DNA from: Tannerella forsythia
GTDB taxonomy: Bacteria; Bacteroidota; Bacteroidia; Bacteroidales; Tannerellaceae
Assembly: GCF_001006485.1 (NCBI RefSeq)
Contig: NZ_JUET01000058.1
Coordinates: forward strand, 248,001 to 312,000
Length of the DNA: 64,000 bases
Direction: 5' to 3'
Below are positions 37,880-45,831 of this stretch, piece by piece. A program made the translations under genes and the position numbers. The notes below the pieces were generated by a model that was given only the letters and a program-made list of their open reading frames with translations, was not told the DNA's origin and searched no databases. The number at the start of each line of letters is the position of its first letter. Position 1 is the stretch's first letter.

Positions 37880-38344
37880 ATGAAAAAATGTATCGTATCT
37901 CTATGTTTTTTGTTGTTGATAATAAGGCCTAATATGTTAGCACAAGTTTACCATATGCAGCAGAGGAGTTTTAAAAATATCCCCGACTGTGTGTTAAATA
38001 ATATTAATAAAATGGGGATAGATGACAATCCATTGCTTACAGAATTAGAGGGAGAATATTTCAATGCTCTTTATCAGGTGCCAGACAAGGAGTTTAATTT
38101 ATCAGGTAAAAAAGTGGCTTTTTTTACAGGTAGTCTTGGCAAAACAGAAAGCAATAAGGTACGGTATTTTATAATCGAAAGAGATAGATTGAAGTGTAAT
38201 TATTCCCCAAGTATTGGTACATTATACATTTTTAATGCCCAACAAAAAGCCGAGAGTGGAGGGTATGATGCTGCGATTGTATATTGGAATAAAAAATTAC
38301 TTACGATAGAAGAGGTTGTTAGAAGGCTTAAAGGGAAACATTAA
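37880..38344 (+). CDS. Probable secreted immunity protein (paralogue 1)
   Basis: 154 residues from ATG 37880 (an ATG at 37871 adds three residues). Signal peptide MKKCIVSLCFLLLIIRPNMLAQ. Core motifs KKVAFFTGSLGKTESNKVRYFIIE and YDAAIVYWNKKLLTIEEVVRRLKG. It begins right after the RHS toxin stop, the usual position of a cognate immunity gene, and is related to the gene at 40075 (shared KKVAFF-G, YF, YDA-IV, KRLL and the VI/VVRRLxG end). A periplasmic immunity protein fits a toxin acting there or entering through there. Function is inferred from position. Confidence 0.7.
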   Translation: MKKCIVSLCFLLLIIRPNMLAQVYHMQQRSFKNIPDCVLNNINKMGIDDNPLLTELEGEYFNALYQVPDKEFNLSGKKVAFFTGSLGKTESNKVRYFIIERDRLKCNYSPSIGTLYIFNAQQKAESGGYDAAIVYWNKKLLTIEEVVRRLKGKH

Positions 38345-38422
38345 GTGATAATGGAATGATTTAAATCGGGAGTTGTTACCATAATAAATTGACAAATAAG
38401 ATTGATTTTTTAAATCAAGGCA

Positions 38423-38453
38423 TAAAGGCAGGGAGTTTTTCCCTGCCTTTATC
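38423..38453 (+). terminator. Terminator after the first immunity gene
   Basis: Perfect 13-bp stem ATAAAGGCAGGGA/TCCCTGCCTTTAT with a GTTTT loop. Confidence 0.7.
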
Positions 38454-38535
38454 CTATTCAAAAAACAAAACAATATGTAAAGGTAAACAAATACATCATA
38501 GAAAATGCCAATGGCTATCCCGCAGCGGCGAGGTT

Positions 38536-38618
38536 GTGGTTTCAACTAATGAATGCAACTTTTTTTTAAATTTGCATTCAAGTATTGCATTTGTGCGTTG
38601 AAACGATATATTTTTATT
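38536..38618. repeat. 83-bp palindromic repeat, copy A
   Basis: Bounded by GTGGTTTCAAC and its near mirror GTTGAAAC (38597-38604), with an inner perfect pair GAATGCAA (38551-38558)/TTGCATTC (38572-38579). A TAAATTTGC -7-like box sits inside. About 88% identical to 41201-41284. The bases from 38454 to 38535 hold no gene I can support. Confidence 0.75.
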
Positions 38619-38626
38619 CACTATTA

Positions 38627-40045
38627 ACCGACTAAAATCAAAATTCATCGGCTTTTATTTTTAAATAGTTAATATGCAAATATTTATTGTTTTGTTTTTT
38701 CTATTTTCAAAAGCTACCTCCCTCTAAAATAAAGATAATTGAACATTCGAAGGGCTTTTATTTTTACTTTTAGTACGTTTGGAGTAGGCTTTACGTCCTT
38801 CTGTCACCACCCAAATTAAATCCAAGTGACTAATCAAGTGTATCCGCACCAATGCTGCAATGGTTGAAAACGCCTTTTTGCTCCCCGGACAAGACTCGCA
38901 CCACGTTTAACAGCAAATGGGCAATCAGCGTGCACCAGACCTGTGTCTTTATCCCGTTTTCCGTTTCCGAGTAGAAGAAGTGCAGTTGAAAGTTTTGTTT
39001 CAGTTTTTTTGAATGTCAGCTCTATAGTCCACCTGTATTTGTAAATCAAAGCGACTTCTTCGGGCGCTATCTCCCAGTTGTTGGTGATAAACTTGTATTT
39101 CCTGCCTTTCTCGTCCTTGTAATAAACCAAACGCAGACAAAGAGTCTCTTTTTTCTTTCCCCGTTTATAATCCAGGTGGATATGTTCTATTTTGTAAACA
39201 CCGGATTCTTCTTTTTTGAGTTTCTTCTCGAACAAGACTTCCTGTAATTGAGATTTGGCATTGTCTTTCAACCGGCAGACAAAGTTGACCCCCTCTTTTG
39301 TCTGGTCGGAGAACTGACAATAGAAATTGTACGCCTTGTCGAAGACCGGCATGCTGCCTTTCGACGGATTCAGGTGGGACAGAAACTTCTTGTCATGCAT
39401 TTTCGCCTCGCTGATGGTGGCGAAAACGGCCGTGTCGGCGTGTACGTCGGTCAGCATGTGGACTTTCAGCCCGCCTTTCTTCTTCCCGTCGTCTTTGGGG
39501 TTGCGCCCCACACCTTTCATGACGTCCGAAAACAAGGTCACCGTAGAGGAGTCAAAGGCGTAAAACTCCTCGAAACCCACGTCCTTTTTCCGGCTGACCG
39601 ACAAAAGCGGACGGAAATAGGCTATCAAAGCAAAGTAATACAACCTGAAAAGCTCTTCACTCCTCTCGCGCAAGGCGTCACCCGCCGTACTCTTCGCCGG
39701 TGCACAATCCATGTTCAGATAGTTCAGCTTGCCTTCCAGCACCCGCATACCGTCGCAGACTTCGCCCATAGAATCGCAGCGGGAAAATATCCCGAACAAC
39801 ATCACGATAAGTTGATCCCACGAAAAGAATGCCTTATAATAACGGTCGCTGCCGCATTGTCGTACCAAGATGTCAAACTGCTCACGGGGAAGCATTTTTA
39901 CGATTTGTTTGAAAAGCGGCTGACCGACTAAATTCTTTGTATTATCTTTGCCCATAGTTGAGAATTTGCGTGGCAATACAAATTTACAACTTTGGGGGCA
40001 ATGCTTCGGTGGAGCCCCTTATTTTTATTCTAAACTTTTGTCGGT
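38627..40045 (-). mobile_element. IS4-type insertion sequence (ends approximate)
   Basis: The transposase gene is bracketed by imperfect inverted ends: ACCGACTAAAATCAAAATTC at 38627 on the plus strand and ACCGACAAAAGTTTAGAATA read from 40045 on the minus strand. Length ~1.42 kb, normal for IS4. No clear target duplication was found, so the exact ends are uncertain. It separates repeat copy A from the second immunity gene. Confidence 0.55.
38830..39955 (-). pseudogene. IS4-family transposase, frameshifted near its C-terminus
   Basis: Start MGKDNTKNLVGQPLFKQIVK is typical of this IS4 group (DUF4372 plus DDE). FYAFDSSTVTLFS and KVHMLTDVH supply the DDE acidic residues; YKYRWTIELTFKK begins the YREK motif. 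Directly after, at a run of seven A (complement of 39004-39010), the reading frame changes: removing one A restores LKQNFQLHFFYSETENG and a normal end at 38830, placing the catalytic Lys of YREK correctly. As it stands the protein runs on in the wrong frame to 38834. A homopolymer indel, a sequencing error or transcript slippage at A7 could explain it. Confidence 0.85.
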
Positions 40046-40074
40046 CAGTAGTGATTTCTTAAATCAGTAAAAGA

Positions 40075-40545
40075 ATGAAACAATTGTTTTTAATATTATG
40101 TATGTCTTTGATTTTTAATAATTTCTTAGTGGGGCAAGAAAAGTTGATGGAAAATATATCCAAAGACATTTTGGATTGTCTTACAGAAGTGGGAAAGGAT
40201 GCTGTGTCTACACTGAATGTTTGCGAAAGCAAGTATTTGAATTGTCGTTTTCAAAAAGACAAAGGTTCATTTGATTTTTGTAGTAAAAAAGTAGCGTTTT
40301 TCAAAGGTAATGCAGGTACAATAAAGAGTACAAAGAAAGATTTCTTTAATAAAGAAAAATATTTTATAGAAATAAAAGGTTTTTTTCCTGCGGGTTCGGT
40401 TCAGTTGATAATTTTTAATGACGATGAAGTAAAGCAGGTTGTATATGATGCTGTTATTGTTTCTTCAAGTAAAAGATTGCTTTCTGCAAAAGATGTAATT
40501 AAGAGATTGAACGGCGTAAATTCAAGTAGCAAATGCAACTATTAA
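40075..40545 (+). CDS. Probable secreted immunity protein (paralogue 2)
   Basis: 156 residues. Signal peptide MKQLFLILCMSLIFNNFLVG, two extra Cys (LNVCESKYLNC), then KKVAFFKGNAGTIKSTKK, EKYFIEIKG and YDAVIVSSSKRLLSAKDVIK, the same layout as the protein at 37880. Very AT-rich. With no toxin of its own it looks like an orphan immunity gene, kept to resist siblings that carry another tip. Its natural promoter was probably repeat copy A, now cut off by the IS (inference). Confidence 0.7.
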   Translation: MKQLFLILCMSLIFNNFLVGQEKLMENISKDILDCLTEVGKDAVSTLNVCESKYLNCRFQKDKGSFDFCSKKVAFFKGNAGTIKSTKKDFFNKEKYFIEIKGFFPAGSVQLIIFNDDEVKQVVYDAVIVSSSKRLLSAKDVIKRLNGVNSSSKCNY

Positions 40546-40623
40546 CAGAATTGGCAGGCATTGATTTTTTCGGACAAAGGAAGAGAAAACACTTCTCTAT
40601 CTTTTGTTCCGAAGGGATAAAGT

Positions 40624-40670
40624 CTCAATCGATACCCGGGGGCATGTTCTTGAATTCCACCTACGGTTTT
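40624..40670 (+). pseudogene. Relic of an RHS core gene
   Basis: 47 bp that match the intact RHS gene at 36079-36125 in 42 positions, including TTCTTGAATTCCACCTA. The frame around it is not open over any useful length. It is GC-rich inside AT-rich DNA and marks where an RHS segment was once placed next to the barstar gene. The rest of 40546-40787 shows no gene. Confidence 0.75.
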
Positions 40671-40787
40671 TTCATCCTGCTCCAGGAATTAGGGGACCAG
40701 GGGCGCAACGTATAGTTGAGGAGGTAATGAATGGTATTATTCTCCTGATCATTTAAAACTTTTATTCGATTTAAGCCTTGAAATATA

Positions 40788-41192
40788 ATGAAGAAAAATG
40801 AATACTTTTTGTACCACAGCTGCCTTTCTGAAATTGACTCAAGTAATTCTTGTTCTATGTATGTGGATGATATAAAAAATAAGACGGAGATTCTCAGTCT
40901 ATATTATCAATCTTTTAAGTTCCCCGATTATTTTGGATTTAATTGGGATGCGTTGACGGATTCTTTGTGTTATTTAGATGCTTGGTTGTTAGAAAAAAAG
41001 ATTATTGTCATTCATAAGAAACTTCCTCAGCTAGGAGAAAAAGATTTTAAAATCTATATTTCTGTACTATACGATGTGTGTGAATTTTGGGCAAAACATC
41101 CCGATATCTTAGAGTTTAAGGTCTATTTTCCTATTGAATACAAAAGTATTATTCAAGGAATTCTGAGAAATATAAATTCTCGTTTTGGATAG
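40788..41192 (+). CDS. Barstar-family RNase inhibitor
   Basis: 134 residues, cytoplasmic (no signal peptide). The barstar core is seen at ~37-60: SLYYQSFKFPDYFGFNWDAL, where the FG-NWDAL-D-L pattern is diagnostic. Barstars bind and block barnase/EndoU-like RNases. No RNase-like toxin gene lies beside it, so it is probably an orphan immunity gene left from an earlier RHS tip; the RHS relic just upstream supports this. Longer than Bacillus barstar (~90) by a C-terminal extension. Confidence 0.85.
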   Translation: MKKNEYFLYHSCLSEIDSSNSCSMYVDDIKNKTEILSLYYQSFKFPDYFGFNWDALTDSLCYLDAWLLEKKIIVIHKKLPQLGEKDFKIYISVLYDVCEFWAKHPDILEFKVYFPIEYKSIIQGILRNINSRFG

Positions 41193-41200
41193 ATAGCGGT

Positions 41201-41284
41201 GTGGTTTCAACTAATGAATGAAATCTTTTTCTTTAATTTGCGTTCAAGTGTTGCATTTGTGCGTTGAAACGATGCATTTTTATT
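41201..41284. repeat. 84-bp palindromic repeat, copy B
   Basis: Begins GTGGTTTCAACTAATGAATG and contains TTGCATTTGTGCGTTGAAAC, as in copy A, with about ten differences. It lies immediately before the gene at 41298 and includes TTTAATTTGC, a -7-like sequence, so it probably serves as that gene's promoter region. Confidence 0.75.
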
Positions 41285-41297
41285 TATCCATTTTAAT

Positions 41298-42107
41298 ATG
41301 AAAGCGATAAGGTTATATATTGGTTTGTGCATGTTTTTAGGCTTTAATGCACTTGTATCATCCCAGGGTGTAAGTATTGAATTATCGGCAAAATGGGTCA
41401 AAGGATACGATATTTTCAAAAAAGATTCGATCATATACTTTCCAGAACTAATGATCACGTATAGAAATATATCGGATACGAGTTTTTATTTTCAGAAAGT
41501 CTCAGATGGTCGTTATGGATTACCCTCTTTACCTGTAGCTGGGTTATTACAATACCCAATTGAAGAATTTTTGAATCCTAATTATTTCAAAAGGGCAAAA
41601 ATGCATGGTGATTGCACAGGTGAACATTACAAAGTAGAAATTGGAGGTAATTTATTTTCTAAAGGCTGGATTGCTATAAATGACACATGTAATATAGAAG
41701 TTGAACACGAAATTGACATGATAAACTCTGCATTGCAGAATATTTATGAATATATATATCGTGAGAATTACAAGCCAATGGATGCTCGCGACGAGTTCAA
41801 ATTGTATTACACGATATCGGATATGGCGCCGGAGGTCATATTAACTAAGTATAAAGACAAATTTGTTTTTTTGAAACCGGGAGAGAGCTGTACGGATACG
41901 TATAACCTTATCGGATTTAAATTGTTAAAAGGCTCTTTTACTTTCTATGTACGTCCACATTTGCCGCCCTATGTCTATACTGCTCCGATTTGGGACAGTC
42001 ATCAATCGCAATACGTTGAAGGAAAGGCCTTATTACCTCGAATCGTGGGTGGGTATACATTATATTCCGGCAATTTTTACTCTAATAAAATAACAATTAC
42101 CTTTTAA
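41298..42107 (+). CDS. Secreted protein of unknown function in immunity island
   Basis: 269 residues with a signal peptide (MKAIRLYIGLCMFLGFNALVSS). Beta-rich; contains ELMITYRNISDTSFYFQKV and FLKPGESCTDTYNLIG, which resemble the Ig-like folds that describe effects on blood-pressure-like or intake domains only loosely, so I assign no family. Two Cys may form a disulfide. Its AT-rich composition, signal peptide and repeat copy B upstream group it with the immunity-like genes. Function unknown. Confidence 0.6.
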   Translation: MKAIRLYIGLCMFLGFNALVSSQGVSIELSAKWVKGYDIFKKDSIIYFPELMITYRNISDTSFYFQKVSDGRYGLPSLPVAGLLQYPIEEFLNPNYFKRAKMHGDCTGEHYKVEIGGNLFSKGWIAINDTCNIEVEHEIDMINSALQNIYEYIYRENYKPMDARDEFKLYYTISDMAPEVILTKYKDKFVFLKPGESCTDTYNLIGFKLLKGSFTFYVRPHLPPYVYTAPIWDSHQSQYVEGKALLPRIVGGYTLYSGNFYSNKITITF

Positions 42108-42132
42108 ATTCGGTGTCGTCAATAAAACAAAT

Positions 42133-42600
42133 ATGCATATGAAGCAAGACAATCCGCTGGTAATTATTTATACACTATGTTTTATGCTAATACTCTTTTT
42201 GATATCTGCATGCAAAGAGCCATATAGAGAGTATTTTATAGGTAAATGGACTTCGTCCGATTATGAAACGGAATTATATATAAAGTCTGATAGTTCTTTT
42301 ATTGCTAAGAATTTTATTATTAATACAGTTGATGATAAAACCAAAAGAATAGATGGAAAAGGTATTTGGAGAGTAATTAAGTTTAGTAAGACTTTTAGAT
42401 TAGAACTTATTTTTTATGAGCCGGAAATAGATTGCAATATATATTTTGACCATAGAGATAATACGTATAAAAAACAATTGCACGGTGAAGAGTTATTTAT
42501 CGAAAGACAAGTGTTTTTCGGATTAAATAAACCTTGGTATTGTTATCAAGCAATAGGAAATGAAGGTAATGAAAAGAGATTGGTCTTTAAAAAAGATTAG
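42133..42600 (+). CDS. Small lipoprotein in immunity island
   Basis: 155 residues (an ATG at 42139 would drop two). Signal with lipobox: LILFLISAC, lipid-modified Cys at ~27. The mature part begins YFIGKWTSSDYETELYI, then FRLELIFYEPEID, a lipocalin-like/calycin-like beta pattern. Probably an outer- or inner-membrane lipoprotein facing the periplasm. 25 nt after the preceding gene. An immunity role is inferred from the island context only. Confidence 0.6.
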   Translation: MHMKQDNPLVIIYTLCFMLILFLISACKEPYREYFIGKWTSSDYETELYIKSDSSFIAKNFIINTVDDKTKRIDGKGIWRVIKFSKTFRLELIFYEPEIDCNIYFDHRDNTYKKQLHGEELFIERQVFFGLNKPWYCYQAIGNEGNEKRLVFKKD

Positions 42601-42838
42601 GCCTTCCAGTGATATAGAGATGTGTGGATTATCCTTAAGTTATAAATTCACTCGTTTAACCAGTCTTCATTTAAGAACAATATTTCTGAATGCTTTTAGA
42701 TAGTATCAACATCAAATATAAATATTCGCCTTGGTCTTGGTGATGTATCTATCGAGAAAAGAGTTTCATTTCGTGTATATAACATAGCGTTTGAGAAATT
42801 TATTTCTATTTTTGCGTCATCAAAAAAAGACGGATAAG

Positions 42839-43420
42839 ATGTATTTGCTTGTATTGATTCAGAATAACGACGAAACGCCGTTGGCGTTGTTTGAACGGAT
42901 AGAGGATGGGCGAAAATTTGTGCAATCCATCCCCGATTATCGGAGGTGGGAAGAGGTATCGGACGATGCGCGATGGGAATACGAGGCTTTCAGCCCTTCG
43001 GGATTGCCTGATTATATGGAACTTTCGTATAACGGAAACCGTGTGCCGATTACGAAGTTTATGTTCCGCGACGAAGACGATGTGGAGATTATCTGGCGCG
43101 AGATTCCTTCTCTCGATCAACCCGGTCAGGGACTTGTAGACAGTCAGACGCTTGTCGATGCGTACGTCGTAGGAAATCATGAGTTGAAAGCGTATATCAC
43201 CAAAAGGGAAGACACGTTCCGGCGGGTGAAAACGCTTCTTGAAAAGCGAGGCTATCGGGTAGACCGTTCGTTTCATGGTTCGGAAGACGGCGAAGCGATC
43301 GTCTACCAAAACAACGAAGGCGGCGATTGGCATTTCCTGATGCACATGGACCCGTCTTTTGTCGATCAGGCTCCTGCTGAGGAAGAAGCTTTCGAAAAAT
43401 GGCTCGACGCGTCTTTGTGA
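42839..43420 (+). CDS. Conserved protein of unknown function
   Basis: 193 residues from ATG 42839; a -7 box TATTTTTG at 42807-42814 rules out the longer frame starting at 42791. Acidic, no signal peptide. Begins MYLLVLIQNNDETPLALFER; two similar-looking segments (YRRWEEVSDDARWEY and the C-terminal YQNNEGGDWHFL). Composition returns to that of the core genome here. The family is not known to me. The promoter of the next gene lies in its 3' end. Confidence 0.65.
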   Translation: MYLLVLIQNNDETPLALFERIEDGRKFVQSIPDYRRWEEVSDDARWEYEAFSPSGLPDYMELSYNGNRVPITKFMFRDEDDVEIIWREIPSLDQPGQGLVDSQTLVDAYVVGNHELKAYITKREDTFRRVKTLLEKRGYRVDRSFHGSEDGEAIVYQNNEGGDWHFLMHMDPSFVDQAPAEEEAFEKWLDASL

Positions 43421-43445
43421 TAATGCCCGATTCTTTCTATCTTTG
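43414..43445 (+). promoter_or_regulatory. Promoter giving a leaderless mRNA
   Basis: TTTG 43414-43417, 20 nt, TATCTTTG 43438-43445, a perfect match. The ATG of the next gene begins at 43451, about the expected transcript start. Confidence 0.75.
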
Positions 43446-43450
43446 CCCGA

Positions 43451-43678
43451 ATGAAAACGCGTCGTAAAGAAACAGAAACGCACGAAAAGAATCATCGGAC
43501 ACACCGTATTTCGTTTTTGCTCAACGAAGACGAGTATAAGGCCGTGGAACGTCATCTGTCGAAATACAAGATTACGAACAAATCGAACTGGTATCGGAAG
43601 ACGATTCTGAGCCATGTCCTCCGTGTGATGGAAGAAGATTATCCGACGCTTTTCAACGAAAACGAAATGCGCCGGTAA
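43451..43678 (+). CDS. Ribbon-helix-helix-like small protein
   Basis: 75 residues, basic N-terminus (KTRRKETETHEKNHRTH), then RISFLLNEDEYKAVERHLSK and a second helix with SNWYRKTILSHVL, the spacing of a ribbon-helix-helix DNA-binding fold as seen in MobC-like and regulator proteins. Its stop shares a base with the tadA start (TAATG), so the two are translationally coupled. Target unknown. Confidence 0.65.
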   Translation: MKTRRKETETHEKNHRTHRISFLLNEDEYKAVERHLSKYKITNKSNWYRKTILSHVLRVMEEDYPTLFNENEMRR

Positions 43679-44118
43679 TGAACTTGTTCGATGACGTGTA
43701 TTTTATGAAGCAGGCGCTGCTCGAAGCGCGCGAGGCGGCCTCGGAAGGAGAGGTGCCGGTGGGAGCCGTGATTGTTTGCGGCGACCGGATCATTGCGCGT
43801 GCCCACAATCAGACGGAACGACTGAACGACCCGACGGCGCACGCCGAGATGCTTGCCGTAACGTCGGCAACGTCGGCGTTAGGCGCGAAGTACCTGACGG
43901 ATTGCCGGCTGTATGTGACCGTCGAGCCGTGTGTGATGTGTGCGGGAGCCATCGGATGGGCGCAACTGGCCGTAGTCGTTTACGGCGCGCCGGACGAGAA
44001 GCGCGGCTTTTCACGCTATGCTCCGCAGGCTTTCCATCCCAAAACGGAAGTGCGCGGCGGAGTTCTGGAAGAAGAATGTGCAGCCGAGATGCAAGCCTTC
44101 TTCCGTAAGCGCCGATAA
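43678..44118 (+). CDS. tadA: tRNA-specific adenosine deaminase
   Basis: 146 residues. Zinc site motifs HAEMLAV (His, catalytic Glu) and PCVMCAGAI (two Cys), plus VPVGAVIV and ERLNDPTAH. It converts A34 to inosine in tRNA-Arg(ACG). Essential in most bacteria. Coupled to the RHH-like gene upstream. Confidence 0.95.
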   Translation: MNLFDDVYFMKQALLEAREAASEGEVPVGAVIVCGDRIIARAHNQTERLNDPTAHAEMLAVTSATSALGAKYLTDCRLYVTVEPCVMCAGAIGWAQLAVVVYGAPDEKRGFSRYAPQAFHPKTEVRGGVLEEECAAEMQAFFRKRR

Positions 44119-44128
44119 CGTTTCCCCT

Positions 44129-45739
44129 TCAACCGATCCGCATCACGGCGGCCTCGAACTCGTTTTTATCTCCGACGGCTTTATTGCGCACCTTACTCCG
44201 GTAGTTGTAAATCGTTGTCAACGAGTATTGCAGAAACTCGGCGATGCGTGTGCTGTCCGTAATGCCGAGGCGGATCAGGGCGAAGATACGCAGTTCGGTA
44301 TTGAGCAGGTCGCCCGGTTTGGGAGTGATGCGGTCTTTCTCGTTCAGCAGCTTGTTGAAGTCGGTCACGAAGTGGGGGAAAAGACTGAGGAACGTATGAT
44401 CAAATTCGTTATAAAACTCTTTGCGCTCCGCCTCGATAAACTCGTCCGATTTGATGGCCCTGAAAAGTTCTTCGAGCTTGGAGGTTGAAGCCAGCTTCGT
44501 CAACCTTCGGCGGTAGTGGTCGAGCTTGTCGATATACGCCGAGCAGCGGTTAATGTATTGTGCGATATATTCTTCCTTAATCAGGTTGGTTTCTTTGAGG
44601 GTGTTGTTGATGGTTTGCAGTTGCCGGTTGGCATCGGCCAGCGCCTGTCGAGCCACGGCCAGCTTCTTCATCTGTCGATAGACGTAGATAATGGCGGCGA
44701 CCAGACAAAGAGCCAGCAGGCTGACGCTGGCAAGCAGCAGGGTGATGGTACGTTGTTTCCGTTCGCTTCTCAGACGGTACGCCTTATCGATGACGGGGAA
44801 GATTTCGGCCACTTCGATGGTGCGTGAGCGGGCGTTGCACAACTGAGCATCTTCGAGCGAACATTTCATGTACTCGTAAGCGCGGTCGATGTCGCCATCC
44901 TCATACAGCAGGAAAGCGAGTTTGCGCAGCGAGATATATTCTCTTACCGATGTCTTCAGATCGGCAATGGCTGAAAGGGTCAGGTAGTATTTTTGGTTCT
45001 CGCGATCGCCTTTCAGGGCGTATGCTTCGGAGAGCGTGTAAGCCAGAAAACGCATGCGCTCGGTGTTGCGGCATGTGTCGGTCACCGGTTTCAGCATGGC
45101 GATGGTCGCATCAAACTGCCCGTGAGTGTTGAAGCGATCGGCCTCGACGATCAGGGTGTTTATCTCTCCATGGGGCATAATGAACAGCAGCGAGTCGCGG
45201 TAGCGGTCGGCAGACTGCTGATAGGCGTTCTTCTCGTCGTTCGTCAGCGCGTAGTCCGCCATGTGTCCGTAAAGCGTACGGCTGTGATGGAAATAGCTTT
45301 GCAGCAGATCGCCCGAGAACGCATGACGGGGGATTTGATTCAGCGCGTCGAGGGCTTCCTTATACATCCCTGTGACGGTCATCACCCCGACACGGTTCAG
45401 TTGTGCCCGGTAACGGAAAGCATCGTCGGGCAATTGCCGGAGGAGACGTTCGCTCTCAAGGACATATCTCAGCGCCGAATCGGTTTGGTAGACGATGTAC
45501 GTTTCGTACAGCCGGCAGCACCATCCGAACCGTTCCTGATCCGAAACGGCTTGCCGGAGCTTGTTTCTCAAGCTGTCGATTTCCTTTTCCTTCTCGATAT
45601 GATAGCGGCCTCGATCGCTGATCATACGGTCTAAATGCTTCAACCGACCGCTATGCTCGGCCAAAGAACCTGCCGCTTGCACAAGATGCGTCAGGCAACA
45701 TAAAGGCAGGATGATCTGTAAAAATCGTCTCATGTGCAT
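44129..45739 (-). CDS. TPR/DUF6377 membrane-anchored regulator
   Basis: 536 residues. Signal peptide (RRFLQIILPLCCLTHLVQA), periplasmic TPR-like helical region (~60-320), one span at ~335-358 (TITLLLASVSLLALCLVAAIIYV), a coiled coil, and a cytoplasmic DUF6377 domain ending in an HTH (LNTELRIFALIRLGITDSTRIAEFLQYSLTTIYNYRSKVRNKA). These Bacteroidetes one-component regulators sense periplasmic or membrane signals and bind DNA directly. It stands alone, convergent with tadA (11 nt). Target genes not evident. Confidence 0.88.
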   Translation of the reverse strand: MHMRRFLQIILPLCCLTHLVQAAGSLAEHSGRLKHLDRMISDRGRYHIEKEKEIDSLRNKLRQAVSDQERFGWCCRLYETYIVYQTDSALRYVLESERLLRQLPDDAFRYRAQLNRVGVMTVTGMYKEALDALNQIPRHAFSGDLLQSYFHHSRTLYGHMADYALTNDEKNAYQQSADRYRDSLLFIMPHGEINTLIVEADRFNTHGQFDATIAMLKPVTDTCRNTERMRFLAYTLSEAYALKGDRENQKYYLTLSAIADLKTSVREYISLRKLAFLLYEDGDIDRAYEYMKCSLEDAQLCNARSRTIEVAEIFPVIDKAYRLRSERKQRTITLLLASVSLLALCLVAAIIYVYRQMKKLAVARQALADANRQLQTINNTLKETNLIKEEYIAQYINRCSAYIDKLDHYRRRLTKLASTSKLEELFRAIKSDEFIEAERKEFYNEFDHTFLSLFPHFVTDFNKLLNEKDRITPKPGDLLNTELRIFALIRLGITDSTRIAEFLQYSLTTIYNYRSKVRNKAVGDKNEFEAAVMRIG

Positions 45740-45831
45740 CAGGGGCTGTCAAATTTCATCTGTAAAAGTAAGAAATTTTTGGGATATATGCCCGAAGGGC
45801 AGTGAAAAAAAGACAGTCAACCCTTTTCGTT

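Noticed and set aside
38389-38601. 70-residue frame across the terminator and repeat copy A
   Set aside because: It runs through a perfect 13-bp terminator stem and a non-coding palindrome.
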